This document shows positions 42,077-50,745 of a stretch of DNA of 61,100 nucleotides, in pieces. The first letter of the stretch is position 1; the number at the start of each line of letters is the position of its first letter. The notes under the pieces were generated by a model that was given only the letters and a program-made list of their open reading frames with translations, was not told the origin of the DNA and did not search any database. Source of the stretch: an uncultured Desulfobulbaceae bacterium (lineage in GTDB: Bacteria; Desulfobacterota; Desulfobulbia; Desulfobulbales; Desulfocapsaceae); contig CAISPV010000049.1 of the NCBI GenBank assembly GCA_903887485.1, forward strand, positions 1 through 61,100, in the 5' to 3' direction. Both the position numbers and the translations under genes were made by a program.

Positions 42077-43342
42077 ATGAAGGCGCCGCTGAACAGAAAG
42101 GTCTTTGTCGTTGGCTATGGGGCGGCCACCTCTCTTGGCAACACATTTGCCACCACCTGGGAGGCTGCTCTGGCCGGCCGGGCCGGTTTTCGCCGGATAA
42201 CCAGGTGCGAGGTCCTTACCCGCAGCAACGTGGTGGGTGAGATCCCGGACTGGGATCCGGGCCTGCTGGAATACGTGAACCGCAAGGATGCCTCGCTCTG
42301 GGATGCCGCCTTTGTTTTTCTCACCATGGAGGTCTGCCGCCAGGCCCTGGCCAATGCCGGGCTTGAAATCGACAGTGAAACCGGCCCGAGGACCGGCTGT
42401 CTGATCGGTTCCGCCCTCAATGGCGTCGATGCGTACCGGATTGCCATGGACAACTATGTCAACCGGGGGCCCCTGAAGGTCAGCCCCTATCTGCTGCCCA
42501 ATCTGTGTGCCAATCTCCCGGCGGGCAAGGCCGGAATGCTGCTGGGATTTACCGGCCCCGTCTTCTCACCCCAGGGCGCTTGCGCTTCCGGCAATCACGC
42601 TATTGCCCTTGGATCCCGGATGATCAGGGATGGCGACTGCGATTTTGTCCTGGCCGGAGGCGTTGAGACCTGTCTGGTGCCGGAGATCATCCAGGGTTTT
42701 GCCAACATGCTGGCCACCATCAAGGTCGGGCCTAACGATCGCGCCTTTGATGATCCCACCCAGGCGTCACGGCCGTTCAGCATCGACCGCAAGGGTTTTG
42801 TTCTCTCGGAAGGTGCCGGGGTGGTGGTGCTGGCGGCTGAAGAGGCCGTCCGTTCGCTGAATCTCACCGCCAGGGCCGAGGTGGCCGGCATCGGCTGGAA
42901 CTCGGATGCCAATCATTTTACCCGGCCCAACCAGGAGACCATTGTCCGGGCCATGCGTGCGGCTATTGAGGATGCAGAGATTACGCCTGTGGACATCGGC
43001 GCGATTAACGCCCATGGCACCTCGACCCCCACTGGTGACAGCACCGAGGTTTCCTGCCTTCGAGAGGTCTTTGGCCATGGGCTGCCCAAGATTCCAGTGT
43101 CGGCTAACAAGTCGCAGGTGGGCCACAGTCTGGGCGCCAGTGCGGCTATTGAGGCGGCCCTGGCTATCGAGGCCATGGGCCAAGGGATTGTCTTGCCCAC
43201 GGTCAACCATATCCCTGACCCTGCGTTCAGCGACCTGGATGTGGTTCCCAATCAGGCCCGCAAGCACCCGCATGAATTTGTGCTCTCCAATTCATTCGGC
43301 TTTGGCGGCACCAACTGCTGTCTTGTTTTTCGAGGAATGTGA
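42077..43342 (+). CDS. FabF-like beta-ketoacyl-ACP synthase (KS D)
   Basis: The 421-residue condensing enzyme has Cys in QGACASGNHAI (about residue 173), His in INAHGTSTPTGD and His in SQVGHSLGASA. It is complete. I chose ATG at 42077; a GTG at 42035 would add 14 residues with no family character. It overlaps the thioesterase gene (TGATG), so the product of this ketosynthase may pass to the thioesterase or dehydratase encoded next. Confidence 0.92.
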   Translation: MKAPLNRKVFVVGYGAATSLGNTFATTWEAALAGRAGFRRITRCEVLTRSNVVGEIPDWDPGLLEYVNRKDASLWDAAFVFLTMEVCRQALANAGLEIDSETGPRTGCLIGSALNGVDAYRIAMDNYVNRGPLKVSPYLLPNLCANLPAGKAGMLLGFTGPVFSPQGACASGNHAIALGSRMIRDGDCDFVLAGGVETCLVPEIIQGFANMLATIKVGPNDRAFDDPTQASRPFSIDRKGFVLSEGAGVVVLAAEEAVRSLNLTARAEVAGIGWNSDANHFTRPNQETIVRAMRAAIEDAEITPVDIGAINAHGTSTPTGDSTEVSCLREVFGHGLPKIPVSANKSQVGHSLGASAAIEAALAIEAMGQGIVLPTVNHIPDPAFSDLDVVPNQARKHPHEFVLSNSFGFGGTNCCLVFRGM

Positions 43343-43821
43343 TGCGACCCAAACCCTTTATCCCGGAATTTCTGGACAAACCCTCTCTGGTCAGGGACAA
43401 GAACAGCGGTAAGATCTGGCATCGCTGCGAGCTGCGCACCCTCTATGTGGATACGGACCGCTCGCAGGTCGTCTATCATGCCAACTACCTGAGATATTTT
43501 GAATTCGGCCGGGGCTCGCTCATGCGTGATGCCGCGTATCCGTATAAAAAGATTGAAGAAAGCGGTTATGTTTATCCCATTATCAAGACCGAGCTCAACT
43601 ATTATTCGCCACTCTTCTATGATGACTTAATGTACATTCATACCCGGCCGGCCACCATCGAACTGGTCAAATTGCAGTTTGATTATCTGATTACCAAAGC
43701 CGACACCGGCGAAATCGCCTGCACTGGTTTTACCAAACATTGCGCCGTGAATACCAAGGGCATTCCGGTTGAGATTGATGCCAAGACCATCCAGCTTTGG
43801 CAGGAATTTCCCGGTTTATGA
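43342..43821 (+). CDS. YbgC/4-hydroxybenzoyl-CoA-type acyl thioesterase (hotdog)
   Basis: The 159-residue hotdog protein has YVDTDRSQVVYHANYLRYFE near residue 35, including the Asp of the YbgC active-site pattern. Such enzymes hydrolyse acyl-CoA or acyl-ACP; thioesterases of this type occur in aryl polyene loci. ATG at 43342 overlaps the KS D stop. The stop overlaps the next ATG as ATGA. It could release or edit chains. Confidence 0.87.
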   Translation: MRPKPFIPEFLDKPSLVRDKNSGKIWHRCELRTLYVDTDRSQVVYHANYLRYFEFGRGSLMRDAAYPYKKIEESGYVYPIIKTELNYYSPLFYDDLMYIHTRPATIELVKLQFDYLITKADTGEIACTGFTKHCAVNTKGIPVEIDAKTIQLWQEFPGL

Positions 43822-44672
43822 CCGTTATGACCACCTGGCGGACTCCTGTTGCCATTGACGTCCGTCCCTGGTTTGCCGATCACTGTTTTGACGGTAAAGT
43901 CGTGCTGCCGGCGGTGGAAACCATGACGCTGCTGGCGGCAGAGGTTGCCGGGAACCATCCGGAAATCGATGTCCGGGTCATGAATAATGTCCGTTTTGCC
44001 AGGTTTCTGGAAATTCCTGTAGGAAGCAGCAGTGTTGCGGCTCTCATTGAATGCAGTCAGCATGAAAACGGCTCGATTCATGGCAAACTGCTCAGCCGGA
44101 GGCCGTGCAAGACCATGACGCGGCTGCAGGAGCATGGCGAGATCCTCTTTTCCCCGGCCGGAGAAGATCATAATTCTGTCTTCGGGTTTGCCCCTGAACC
44201 CCTTGTTGATCCTGAAATGACGATTCCGGCAGAGCAGGTGTACCGGGAACTGGTACCTTTTGGTCCAAGTTATCATACCCTGCAGGAAACCTTGCATCTC
44301 TGCGGGCAGGAAGCATGGGGCAGGTTGAAGGCTCCCGTGTTAGGTGTCCAAGACAGGGCTCGGGAACTTCTCGGCTCCCCTTTTCCTCTGGATGGCGCTT
44401 TTCATGCGGCCTGTGTTCTGGGTCAGCGGTCAACAGATTTTGTACCCTTTCCCGTGGGATTTGATCGGCGGATCATCCTCAGGCCCACGCAGCCCGGCGG
44501 CAGCTATCGTACCAAGGTGCAACTGCTCTCCCGGACCCGCGATGAACTGCTCTTTGATCTGCACATTTTTGACGATCAGGGACAGATTTTTGAGAGTGTC
44601 ACCGGGGTGCGGATGCGGGATGTGAGCGGCGGGAAGATCAAACCGCCGGAGTGGATGCGTGATAAAAATTAA
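43818..44672 (+). CDS. Polyketide synthase-type dehydratase (double hotdog)
   Basis: The 284-residue protein has the PKS dehydratase catalytic pair: His in DHCFDGKVVLPAVE near residue 20, and Asp in PLDGAFHAA near residue 190. The length fits a stand-alone double-hotdog DH domain. It would dehydrate 3-hydroxyacyl-ACP in a polyene chain. ATG at 43818 overlaps the thioesterase stop. The gene ends the coupled KS D-TE-DH unit. Confidence 0.87.
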   Translation: MTVMTTWRTPVAIDVRPWFADHCFDGKVVLPAVETMTLLAAEVAGNHPEIDVRVMNNVRFARFLEIPVGSSSVAALIECSQHENGSIHGKLLSRRPCKTMTRLQEHGEILFSPAGEDHNSVFGFAPEPLVDPEMTIPAEQVYRELVPFGPSYHTLQETLHLCGQEAWGRLKAPVLGVQDRARELLGSPFPLDGAFHAACVLGQRSTDFVPFPVGFDRRIILRPTQPGGSYRTKVQLLSRTRDELLFDLHIFDDQGQIFESVTGVRMRDVSGGKIKPPEWMRDKN

Positions 44673-44718
44673 GAAGGGGCAAGGGAATAAGGCAGGATCT
44701 GTATCGCTCCATCATTCC

Positions 44719-45078
44719 TTATTCCTTTGAGCTCCAGTCCAGCAGTTTTTCTATGGAGATCCTGGTGAGCCAGCGGAGAAAGATCAGGGAGTAGACGGCG
44801 CCGCACAGATACATGCCGAGCAGAAAGACCAGATGTGATAGACCATAAGTCATGGGGCCGCCCACGATCACAATCCAGGGTTCATGCAGCTTGATCGCCA
44901 GGATGCCGAGGGCGGCAACCGCAGGCCAGCCGATAATATAGCTGACCATAATCGCCAGGAGGCCAATAATGATCCTGGGGCCTGGCTTTTCTTTGAACGC
45001 GGAGAGATCGGCCTGCTCCTCAATGGCGGAACGAACAAAACCGGTTGCTGCAATTTTCTGGATACTCTGTCTGATCAC
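44719..45078 (-). CDS. Small hypothetical membrane protein
   Basis: The 119-residue protein has about three membrane segments (IIIGLLAIMVSYIIGWPAV, VIVGGPMTYGLSHLVFL, YLCGAVYSLIFLRWL) and a basic C-terminal tail. I do not recognise the family. The start is GTG at 45078. It is the only minus-strand gene between 33.9 and 49.7 kb, inside the rightward cluster, so it has its own promoter. It might be a lipid-associated membrane factor, but nothing proves it. Confidence 0.65.
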   Translation of the reverse strand: MIRQSIQKIAATGFVRSAIEEQADLSAFKEKPGPRIIIGLLAIMVSYIIGWPAVAALGILAIKLHEPWIVIVGGPMTYGLSHLVFLLGMYLCGAVYSLIFLRWLTRISIEKLLDWSSKE

Positions 45079-45187
45079 CTGGCTTGTCTCGCAGTGGAAA
45101 AGGGAAAATGGTATGCAGCAGGGACTTATGCTTGTTAAAAGTAATCGATCACAGGCTTTTTAATCAATATAAAATACCATCATCGAC

Positions 45188-45901
45188 ATGAACCTGCCTG
45201 ACCCCTGGAATTTTTTTGATACCATCTACTGCATCTCTGTTGATGATCGCCTTGACCGGCGCGAGCAGGTGAAGAGGCAGTTTGCGGCTGTGGGGCTGCT
45301 GCAACGGGTGGAGTTTGTTCTGGTCGCCAGGCACCCTGAAAACAGGGAACAAGGCATCTTTGAATCGCATATGCTGTGCCTGAAAAGGGCGCTTATGGCT
45401 GGAGCGCAGCATATCCTGATTTTTGAGGATGATGTCTTCTTTCGTGACTTTGATTCCCGCGCCCTTGCCGAGGCCTGTGCGCATCTCGAGCGTCTTGAAA
45501 CCTGGAACAGTCTGTTTCTTGGCGGCATTACCAGCGGCAGTCGTCAGACCGAGGTGAAATCTTTGGTCAGAATCAAATACCGTTGTCTGTCCCATGCCTA
45601 CGCCCTCAATGCTCCTATGGCCCGCCGGATTGTCCGGGAAGAGTGGAGCGGAATCCCCTATGACGGGCTGCTGCGGCAAAAGAATGGTGATTGTTTCGCC
45701 ATCTATCCCATGTGCGCCTTTCAGGGGCTTTCCGAAAGCGACAATCAAACCGTGGCCATCGACAGAGTACGCCGGTTGTTTGGCGGACTCCCGTTTATCC
45801 AGAAGATGAACGAGATTTATCAGAATCATAAGGTGCTTATCCTCGCCGCGCACCTGGCGGTCTTTCTTGTGCTTGGTGTTTTGGCCTATAGGTTGTGGTA
45901 A
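45188..45901 (+). CDS. Glycosyltransferase family 25-like protein with C-terminal membrane segment
   Basis: The 237-residue protein has a GT25-like start (IYCISVDDRLDRREQVKRQF), SHMLCLKRAL and the metal-binding-type IFEDDVFF. GT25 enzymes add sugars to lipooligosaccharide. A hydrophobic C-terminus (VLILAAHLAVFLVLGVLAY) would anchor it in the membrane, which is unusual for the family. It lies 4 nt before the MMPL gene and probably decorates the lipid product or its anchor before export (inference). Confidence 0.8.
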   Translation: MNLPDPWNFFDTIYCISVDDRLDRREQVKRQFAAVGLLQRVEFVLVARHPENREQGIFESHMLCLKRALMAGAQHILIFEDDVFFRDFDSRALAEACAHLERLETWNSLFLGGITSGSRQTEVKSLVRIKYRCLSHAYALNAPMARRIVREEWSGIPYDGLLRQKNGDCFAIYPMCAFQGLSESDNQTVAIDRVRRLFGGLPFIQKMNEIYQNHKVLILAAHLAVFLVLGVLAYRLW

Positions 45902-45905
45902 AATA

Positions 45906-48900
45906 ATGATTAATTATCGCCTTCTCTTCTTTGTTTCCCTCCTGATTATCGGCTGCGCCGTTGTCGGCAAGATGCGTCTTGATATTGACACGGATATGGC
46001 CCGCTCTCTGCCGGCCAGCGAACGGGTCATTGCCGATGCCCTGGAGATCTTTAATCATCATCCCATTCACGATCAGGTCGCAGTCGATATCACGATCAAC
46101 GGTGATGATCAGGATACCTTGGTGGAGTGCGGTGTCTTTCTTGAACAGAAGATGAAAGACAGCGGACTTTTTGCCCAAGTTGGCACCAATGCCATAGGCG
46201 AGCTGATTCCGCGCCTTGCCTTGCATGTGGCTCGGAACCTGCCTCTTCTCTTTTCCAGTGAAGATCTTCAGAAGATCGCCCCCCTTCTTGATTCAGGGCG
46301 AATCAAGGAACGGATACACAAGCTCCATGAGGATCTGGGCAGTCTGGAGGGAGTTGGTCAGGCCGAGTTTATCGGCGTGGATCCCCTGGGGTTGAAGGAC
46401 CTGATCCTGGCGAAGATGGCCCTGCTGGCCCCTTCGATGAATGCCGGATTTTATAAAGGACATCTGCTCTCCGGGGATGGCCGTCATCTCCTGGTCACGG
46501 GCAGGCCGCTGGCGGCAGGAAGCAATACCGCCTCAGCCCGCTCCCTTTCTGATTTTTTCGGGCAGACAGCGCAAGAGATTGCCAAACACTTTGAAGCCAA
46601 AGGTGTGCAGGCAACCCTGACCCCGGTGGGGGCCTATCGGGCGGCCCTTGATAATGAAAGCATGATCCGTCATGATGTGCAGTTTGCGCTTACTCTGTCA
46701 ACGGCAGGTATCGCCTTGCTTCTGTTTTTGTCCTTTTCCCGGCCCCTGATCGGGCTTATGTCTCTGGTTCCGTCCTTTGCCGGTACGGCCGCCGCCCTTC
46801 TTGTCTATTCCTTGTTTCACTCCTCCATCTCGATCATGGTGCTTGGGTTTGGCGGGGCCCTTATCTCCATCACCGTGGATTACGGTATCGCCTATCTCCT
46901 TTTTCTTGACCGGCCCCATGCAACCAGGGGCAAAGAGGCTGCGCATGAAGTGCGGGCCGTCGGGATCATGGCCGTGGCGACGACCGTTGCCGCCTTTCTG
47001 GTCCTCCGGTTCAGCGGGTTTCCGGTCTTTACCGAACTCGGTTTGTTCTCGGCCCTGGGCGTCCTTTTTTCCTTTCTCTTTGTAAATACTGTTTTTCCAA
47101 AAATCTTCCCGAATATGCCTGCCGGCAAAGTCCGCAATCTGCCCCTGCAGAATTTTGTCAATATCCTCTATACTACCGGCAAGCCAGGCGCCATTGCTGC
47201 GGCTTTGCTGGTCTGCGTCCTGATCTTTTTTGCCAAACCGCAATTTCATGTCGGTTTAGACAGCATGAACACGGTCAGTCAGGCCACCAAGACGGCTGAT
47301 GCCGTGTTCACCAAGGTCTGGGGGAAGATCGGCGATCGGATTTTTGTGATGAACAGAGATGAGACCATTGCCGCTATTCAGCGGCGCAATGATCTCTCCT
47401 TGGCCCGGATAGAAGAGGATGAGCGGAAAGATATCCTGGCTGCGGCCTTTGTCCCGTCGATGATCTTTCCGGGCCAGGAACGGGGGGCCGAGAATGTAGC
47501 CGCCTGGCAGGCCTTCTGGGACAGGAGCAGGGTGGAACAGGTGAAAAAGGCACTGGGCGGTACGGGCGCCGAGCTTGGTTTTACCCCGGATGCCTTCGCC
47601 CCTTTTTTCGCGTTGTTTGAGCCCGGATTTGCGGCCCAATCCCTGGAGATTCCCAAAGAGTTCTACGAGTTGCTGGGGATTTCCAAGAATACGCGTGAGT
47701 CCGGCCTGATCCAGTTCATCACCGTTACGCCGGGTAAAAACTATGATGGCGCCGCCTTTCTCGCCCGTTATGGTGGGGACAGTAAGATCTTTGATTCCGC
47801 TTTTTTTGGGGAGCGACTGGCTAAACTCCTGTTTTCCACCTTTACCTCCATGCTGGCGATCATTGCCGTTAGTGTGGCCGCACTCCTCTTTTTTGTCAAT
47901 TTGAACCTGCCGCTAACGCTTCTGACCCTAATGCCGTCCGTTTTTGCCTATATCTGCACCCTGGGAACCATGAAACTCCTCGGTCGTTCCCTGGATATTC
48001 CCGCTCTGATGTTGTTATCCATCTCCATACTCGGCATGGGGATCGACTATGCCATTTTCTGTGTGCGGGCCCATCAGCGCTACCGGGATATCTCTCACCC
48101 ATCGTACGCCCAGATGCGCAGCAGTGTCTTTCTCTCCGCCACTTCCACCTTGATCGCCTTCGGTGTCCTTTGTTTTGCCGAACACAGCCTGTTGCAAAGT
48201 ATCGGTATTGTCTCCCTGCTCGGCATCGGGTACTCCCTGCTCGGGACCTTCCTGCTGCTGCCCCCGTTGCTGGATCGCTACTTTTCCGGGAAAGACAGCA
48301 GGGTGATTACAGGTCTTATTCCCCGTATTCGCAGCCGTTTCCGCACGGTTGAGGCCTATCCCCGGATGTTCGCCCGCTGCAAGCTGCATCTTGATCCTCT
48401 GTTTGCTGACCTGCCGAGGATGCTGGCTGCCAAAAAGGAGATCAAAACCATTGTTGATATTGGCTGCGGCTATGGAATTCCTGCCTGCTGGTGTCTGGAG
48501 ACCTATAAAGAGGCGCGGATTGCCGCCATCGAACCTGATCCGGAAAGGGTGCGGATTGCCGGTCTTGCCCTGGGGGCGCGGGGAACCGTCACCCAGGGGT
48601 GGGCGCCGGACATGCCGGACTTGGCGGGTGATCCGGCTGATGTGGTGTTATTGCTGGATATGCTGCATTATGTGGATGATGAGATCGCGGCGTCTGTCTT
48701 TAGGGAGAGTTTTCAGATGCTTGCCCCTGGTGGACTGCTGGTGGCAAGATGCACCATTTGTCCGTCCGGCAGACCGTCATGGTCCTGGTGGTTTGAGAAG
48801 ACGCGCATAAAGCTATCGGGCAATGAGGCCTGGTACCGGTCTCCTGAAGAAATGGCAGGACTTCTGACCAAGGCCGGTTTTACCGTGATCATCAATGAGG

Positions 48901-48977
48901 TTACCGCCAATCCCGAACTGGCCTGGATCGTTGGCCTGGCAAAAAAAGAGGCAGACTGTGCAGCGTCGCTCCTGTAA
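45906..48977 (+). CDS. MMPL/RND-type lipid exporter fused to a SAM methyltransferase
   Basis: The 1023-residue protein starts with an RND/MMPL exporter (about residues 1-815): one N-terminal membrane segment, a periplasmic loop, a six-segment block near 260-430, a second loop and a second block near 635-810. A cytoplasmic class I methyltransferase follows (about 840-1015) with VDIGCGYGIPACW as the SAM-binding motif and LLLDMLHYV. MMPL proteins export lipids and occur in aryl polyene loci. The direct fusion to a methyltransferase is unusual. The next gene starts 20 nt inside this one. Confidence 0.88.
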   Translation: MINYRLLFFVSLLIIGCAVVGKMRLDIDTDMARSLPASERVIADALEIFNHHPIHDQVAVDITINGDDQDTLVECGVFLEQKMKDSGLFAQVGTNAIGELIPRLALHVARNLPLLFSSEDLQKIAPLLDSGRIKERIHKLHEDLGSLEGVGQAEFIGVDPLGLKDLILAKMALLAPSMNAGFYKGHLLSGDGRHLLVTGRPLAAGSNTASARSLSDFFGQTAQEIAKHFEAKGVQATLTPVGAYRAALDNESMIRHDVQFALTLSTAGIALLLFLSFSRPLIGLMSLVPSFAGTAAALLVYSLFHSSISIMVLGFGGALISITVDYGIAYLLFLDRPHATRGKEAAHEVRAVGIMAVATTVAAFLVLRFSGFPVFTELGLFSALGVLFSFLFVNTVFPKIFPNMPAGKVRNLPLQNFVNILYTTGKPGAIAAALLVCVLIFFAKPQFHVGLDSMNTVSQATKTADAVFTKVWGKIGDRIFVMNRDETIAAIQRRNDLSLARIEEDERKDILAAAFVPSMIFPGQERGAENVAAWQAFWDRSRVEQVKKALGGTGAELGFTPDAFAPFFALFEPGFAAQSLEIPKEFYELLGISKNTRESGLIQFITVTPGKNYDGAAFLARYGGDSKIFDSAFFGERLAKLLFSTFTSMLAIIAVSVAALLFFVNLNLPLTLLTLMPSVFAYICTLGTMKLLGRSLDIPALMLLSISILGMGIDYAIFCVRAHQRYRDISHPSYAQMRSSVFLSATSTLIAFGVLCFAEHSLLQSIGIVSLLGIGYSLLGTFLLLPPLLDRYFSGKDSRVITGLIPRIRSRFRTVEAYPRMFARCKLHLDPLFADLPRMLAAKKEIKTIVDIGCGYGIPACWCLETYKEARIAAIEPDPERVRIAGLALGARGTVTQGWAPDMPDLAGDPADVVLLLDMLHYVDDEIAASVFRESFQMLAPGGLLVARCTICPSGRPSWSWWFEKTRIKLSGNEAWYRSPEEMAGLLTKAGFTVIINEVTANPELAWIVGLAKKEADCAASLL

Positions 48978-49872
48978 GCCGTCCCCGGCTGAAATTACCG
49001 GTGTCATTGCCCTGTCGCTTGCCCTTCTGTTATCCGTTCTCAGCCCGATCCTGGCACTTTTCCCTTTGTCGCTTTTTCTGCTGGCCTGTCTTGTTGCGCC
49101 TTTTTTCCCAAGGTTCGGCTTTTTCCTGCCGGTAATCAGCCGGGGCAGTCCTGCAGGCAACCAGGTGGCCCTGACCTTTGATGACGGCCCCTCGCCCTTA
49201 TCCACCCCTATCCTGCTTGATCTCCTTGCCCGCCATAATCTGCCGGCCACCTTTTTCGTAGTGGGGCGACAGGCCGCGAAATATCCGGATCTGATTACGG
49301 CGATCATGGCACAGGGCCACACCATCGGCAACCATTCCTGGCGACATGATCCCATGCTCATGCTGCGGACGCCCAAGACCTTGCAGGAAGATATTCATAC
49401 GACGCAGGAAATATTAACAAAACAGGGAATCAGGCCTCGTGTCTTTCGTCCCCCGGCTGGGATCACCAACCCTCGGCTGAAACGGGTGCTGGCCAGGGAA
49501 AATCTTCTTACCATCACTTACAGCTGCCGGGCCATGGACGGTGGAAATCGCAATGTCCGCAATCTGGCCGCAAAAATCCTCCGGCGGTTGCGGTCTGGGG
49601 ATATCATCATGCTCCATGATCTCCCGCCGCAGCGGCAGGCATGGTCAGATTACTGGCAAAAAGAACTTGATCGTCTTTTTTCCGCTTTAAAGGATGGCTA
49701 TCAGGTTGTTGCCCTGGAAGAAATTATCCGTCAGCCGGTGATGATGAGCGGATCAGACAATCCGTTGAATCTCGGGGATTTCATGGATGCCGGTGGTGCA
49801 GACATTGAGGTCTTTAAGGATGCCGTCGCTGACCCGGTAGATCCAGCCATGAACGGCCAGTTCCTGGCCTGA
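48958..49872 (+). CDS. Polysaccharide deacetylase (NodB domain)
   Basis: The 304-residue protein has two N-terminal membrane segments and a NodB domain (about residues 65-260) with LTFDDGPSP, the metal motif GNHSWRHD, FRPPAG and IIMLHDLPP. It would remove acetyl groups from an amino sugar in the envelope. GTG at 48958 has GAGG six bases upstream; it overlaps the MMPL gene by 20 nt. The last 40 residues lie antisense to the carbonic anhydrase gene and look like an extension past the domain. Confidence 0.87.
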   Translation: MQRRSCKPSPAEITGVIALSLALLLSVLSPILALFPLSLFLLACLVAPFFPRFGFFLPVISRGSPAGNQVALTFDDGPSPLSTPILLDLLARHNLPATFFVVGRQAAKYPDLITAIMAQGHTIGNHSWRHDPMLMLRTPKTLQEDIHTTQEILTKQGIRPRVFRPPAGITNPRLKRVLARENLLTITYSCRAMDGGNRNVRNLAAKILRRLRSGDIIMLHDLPPQRQAWSDYWQKELDRLFSALKDGYQVVALEEIIRQPVMMSGSDNPLNLGDFMDAGGADIEVFKDAVADPVDPAMNGQFLA

Positions 49873-50382
49873 GGCCCAGGCGTTCTGGACAATGGTGGTA
49901 TGGCAGACATTGGCCACCTGTTCAATGACATTGAGCTCGCACAGCAGATCGAGTTTGTCATTGTCGTTATCAAGGGCCTCAATCTGTTTCTTGTGAAAGC
50001 GATACACATCCTTGATATGGCGGAGCCAGTTGTCGATGAGGCCGTGCTCGCAGTTCTCCATGGCGGCGTTGATACCGCCGCAATCATAGTGGCCGCAGAC
50101 GATGATGTGCCGGACCTTGAGTACGTCCACTGCGTACTGGATTACCGACAGGCAGTTGAGGTCGGTATGTACTACCACATTGGCGATATTACGGTGCACA
50201 AAGATCTCGCCCGGCAGCATGTTGACGATCTCGTTGGCCGGTACCCGACTGTCGGCACAGCCGATCCACAGGTATTCCGGCCGCTGCTGATTGGAAAGTT
50301 TGGTGAAAAACTCAGGGTCGGCCTCTTTGATGGTGGCGGCCCAGCTCTTGTTGTTGTCGAAAAGGTGTTTCAGCACTTTCAT
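49753..50382 (-). CDS. Beta-class carbonic anhydrase
   Basis: The 209-residue enzyme has the beta-class zinc ligands and active site: CADSRVPANEIV, FVHRNIANVVVH and VCGHYDCGGI. It interconverts CO2 and bicarbonate in the cytoplasm. ATG at 50382 has GGAGGG nine bases upstream; the open frame continues to 50619 without support. Its 3' end overlaps the convergent deacetylase gene by 120 nt. The name can would fit. Confidence 0.95.
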   Translation of the reverse strand: MKVLKHLFDNNKSWAATIKEADPEFFTKLSNQQRPEYLWIGCADSRVPANEIVNMLPGEIFVHRNIANVVVHTDLNCLSVIQYAVDVLKVRHIIVCGHYDCGGINAAMENCEHGLIDNWLRHIKDVYRFHKKQIEALDNDNDKLDLLCELNVIEQVANVCHTTIVQNAWASGQELAVHGWIYRVSDGILKDLNVCTTGIHEIPEIQRIV

Positions 50383-50548
50383 GAATATATGCCCTCCTGG
50401 CTTGTTGAGAAAAGGTATACTGAATTGTCTGTTAGTTGTAAAGACGTCCTGAGGTAAAATAGCGTGAGGATTTGTATTCAGGGGGAGCATTGATAGGATT
50501 AATTGTCTTGGTGCACAGTGATAAAATCGTATGACAGGGGGATCCATT

Positions 50549-50743
50549 ATGCCGGAACATAAGAATAAAGCGTGTGATTTTACTCTATTCGGAGTTCTTG
50601 GTGATCTCTGCCATCGCAAACTTCTTTCTTTTTTTTACCAACTGGACCGGGAAGGTCTACTCCATCCTGATACCCGGATACTGGGGGGACCAGTGGCCTC
50701 GGTGGCGCTGCCGGCCCGGGTCGGCAGGAAGTGGGAGGAGTAG
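50549..50743 (+). pseudogene. zwf: Truncated glucose-6-phosphate dehydrogenase (zwf remnant)
   Basis: This 64-codon frame begins with a good ribosome site (AGGGGGATCC) and encodes the G6PD N-terminal pattern DFTLFGVLGDLCHRKLL, YQLDREGLL and DTRILG. Full-length enzymes have about 490 residues, so nearly all of the protein is missing. The sequence leaves the family after DTRILG and stops just before pgl, its usual partner in the oxidative pentose phosphate pathway. An internal deletion that fused the zwf start to the pgl leader is the simplest explanation. Confidence 0.75.
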
Positions 50744-50745
50744 GA

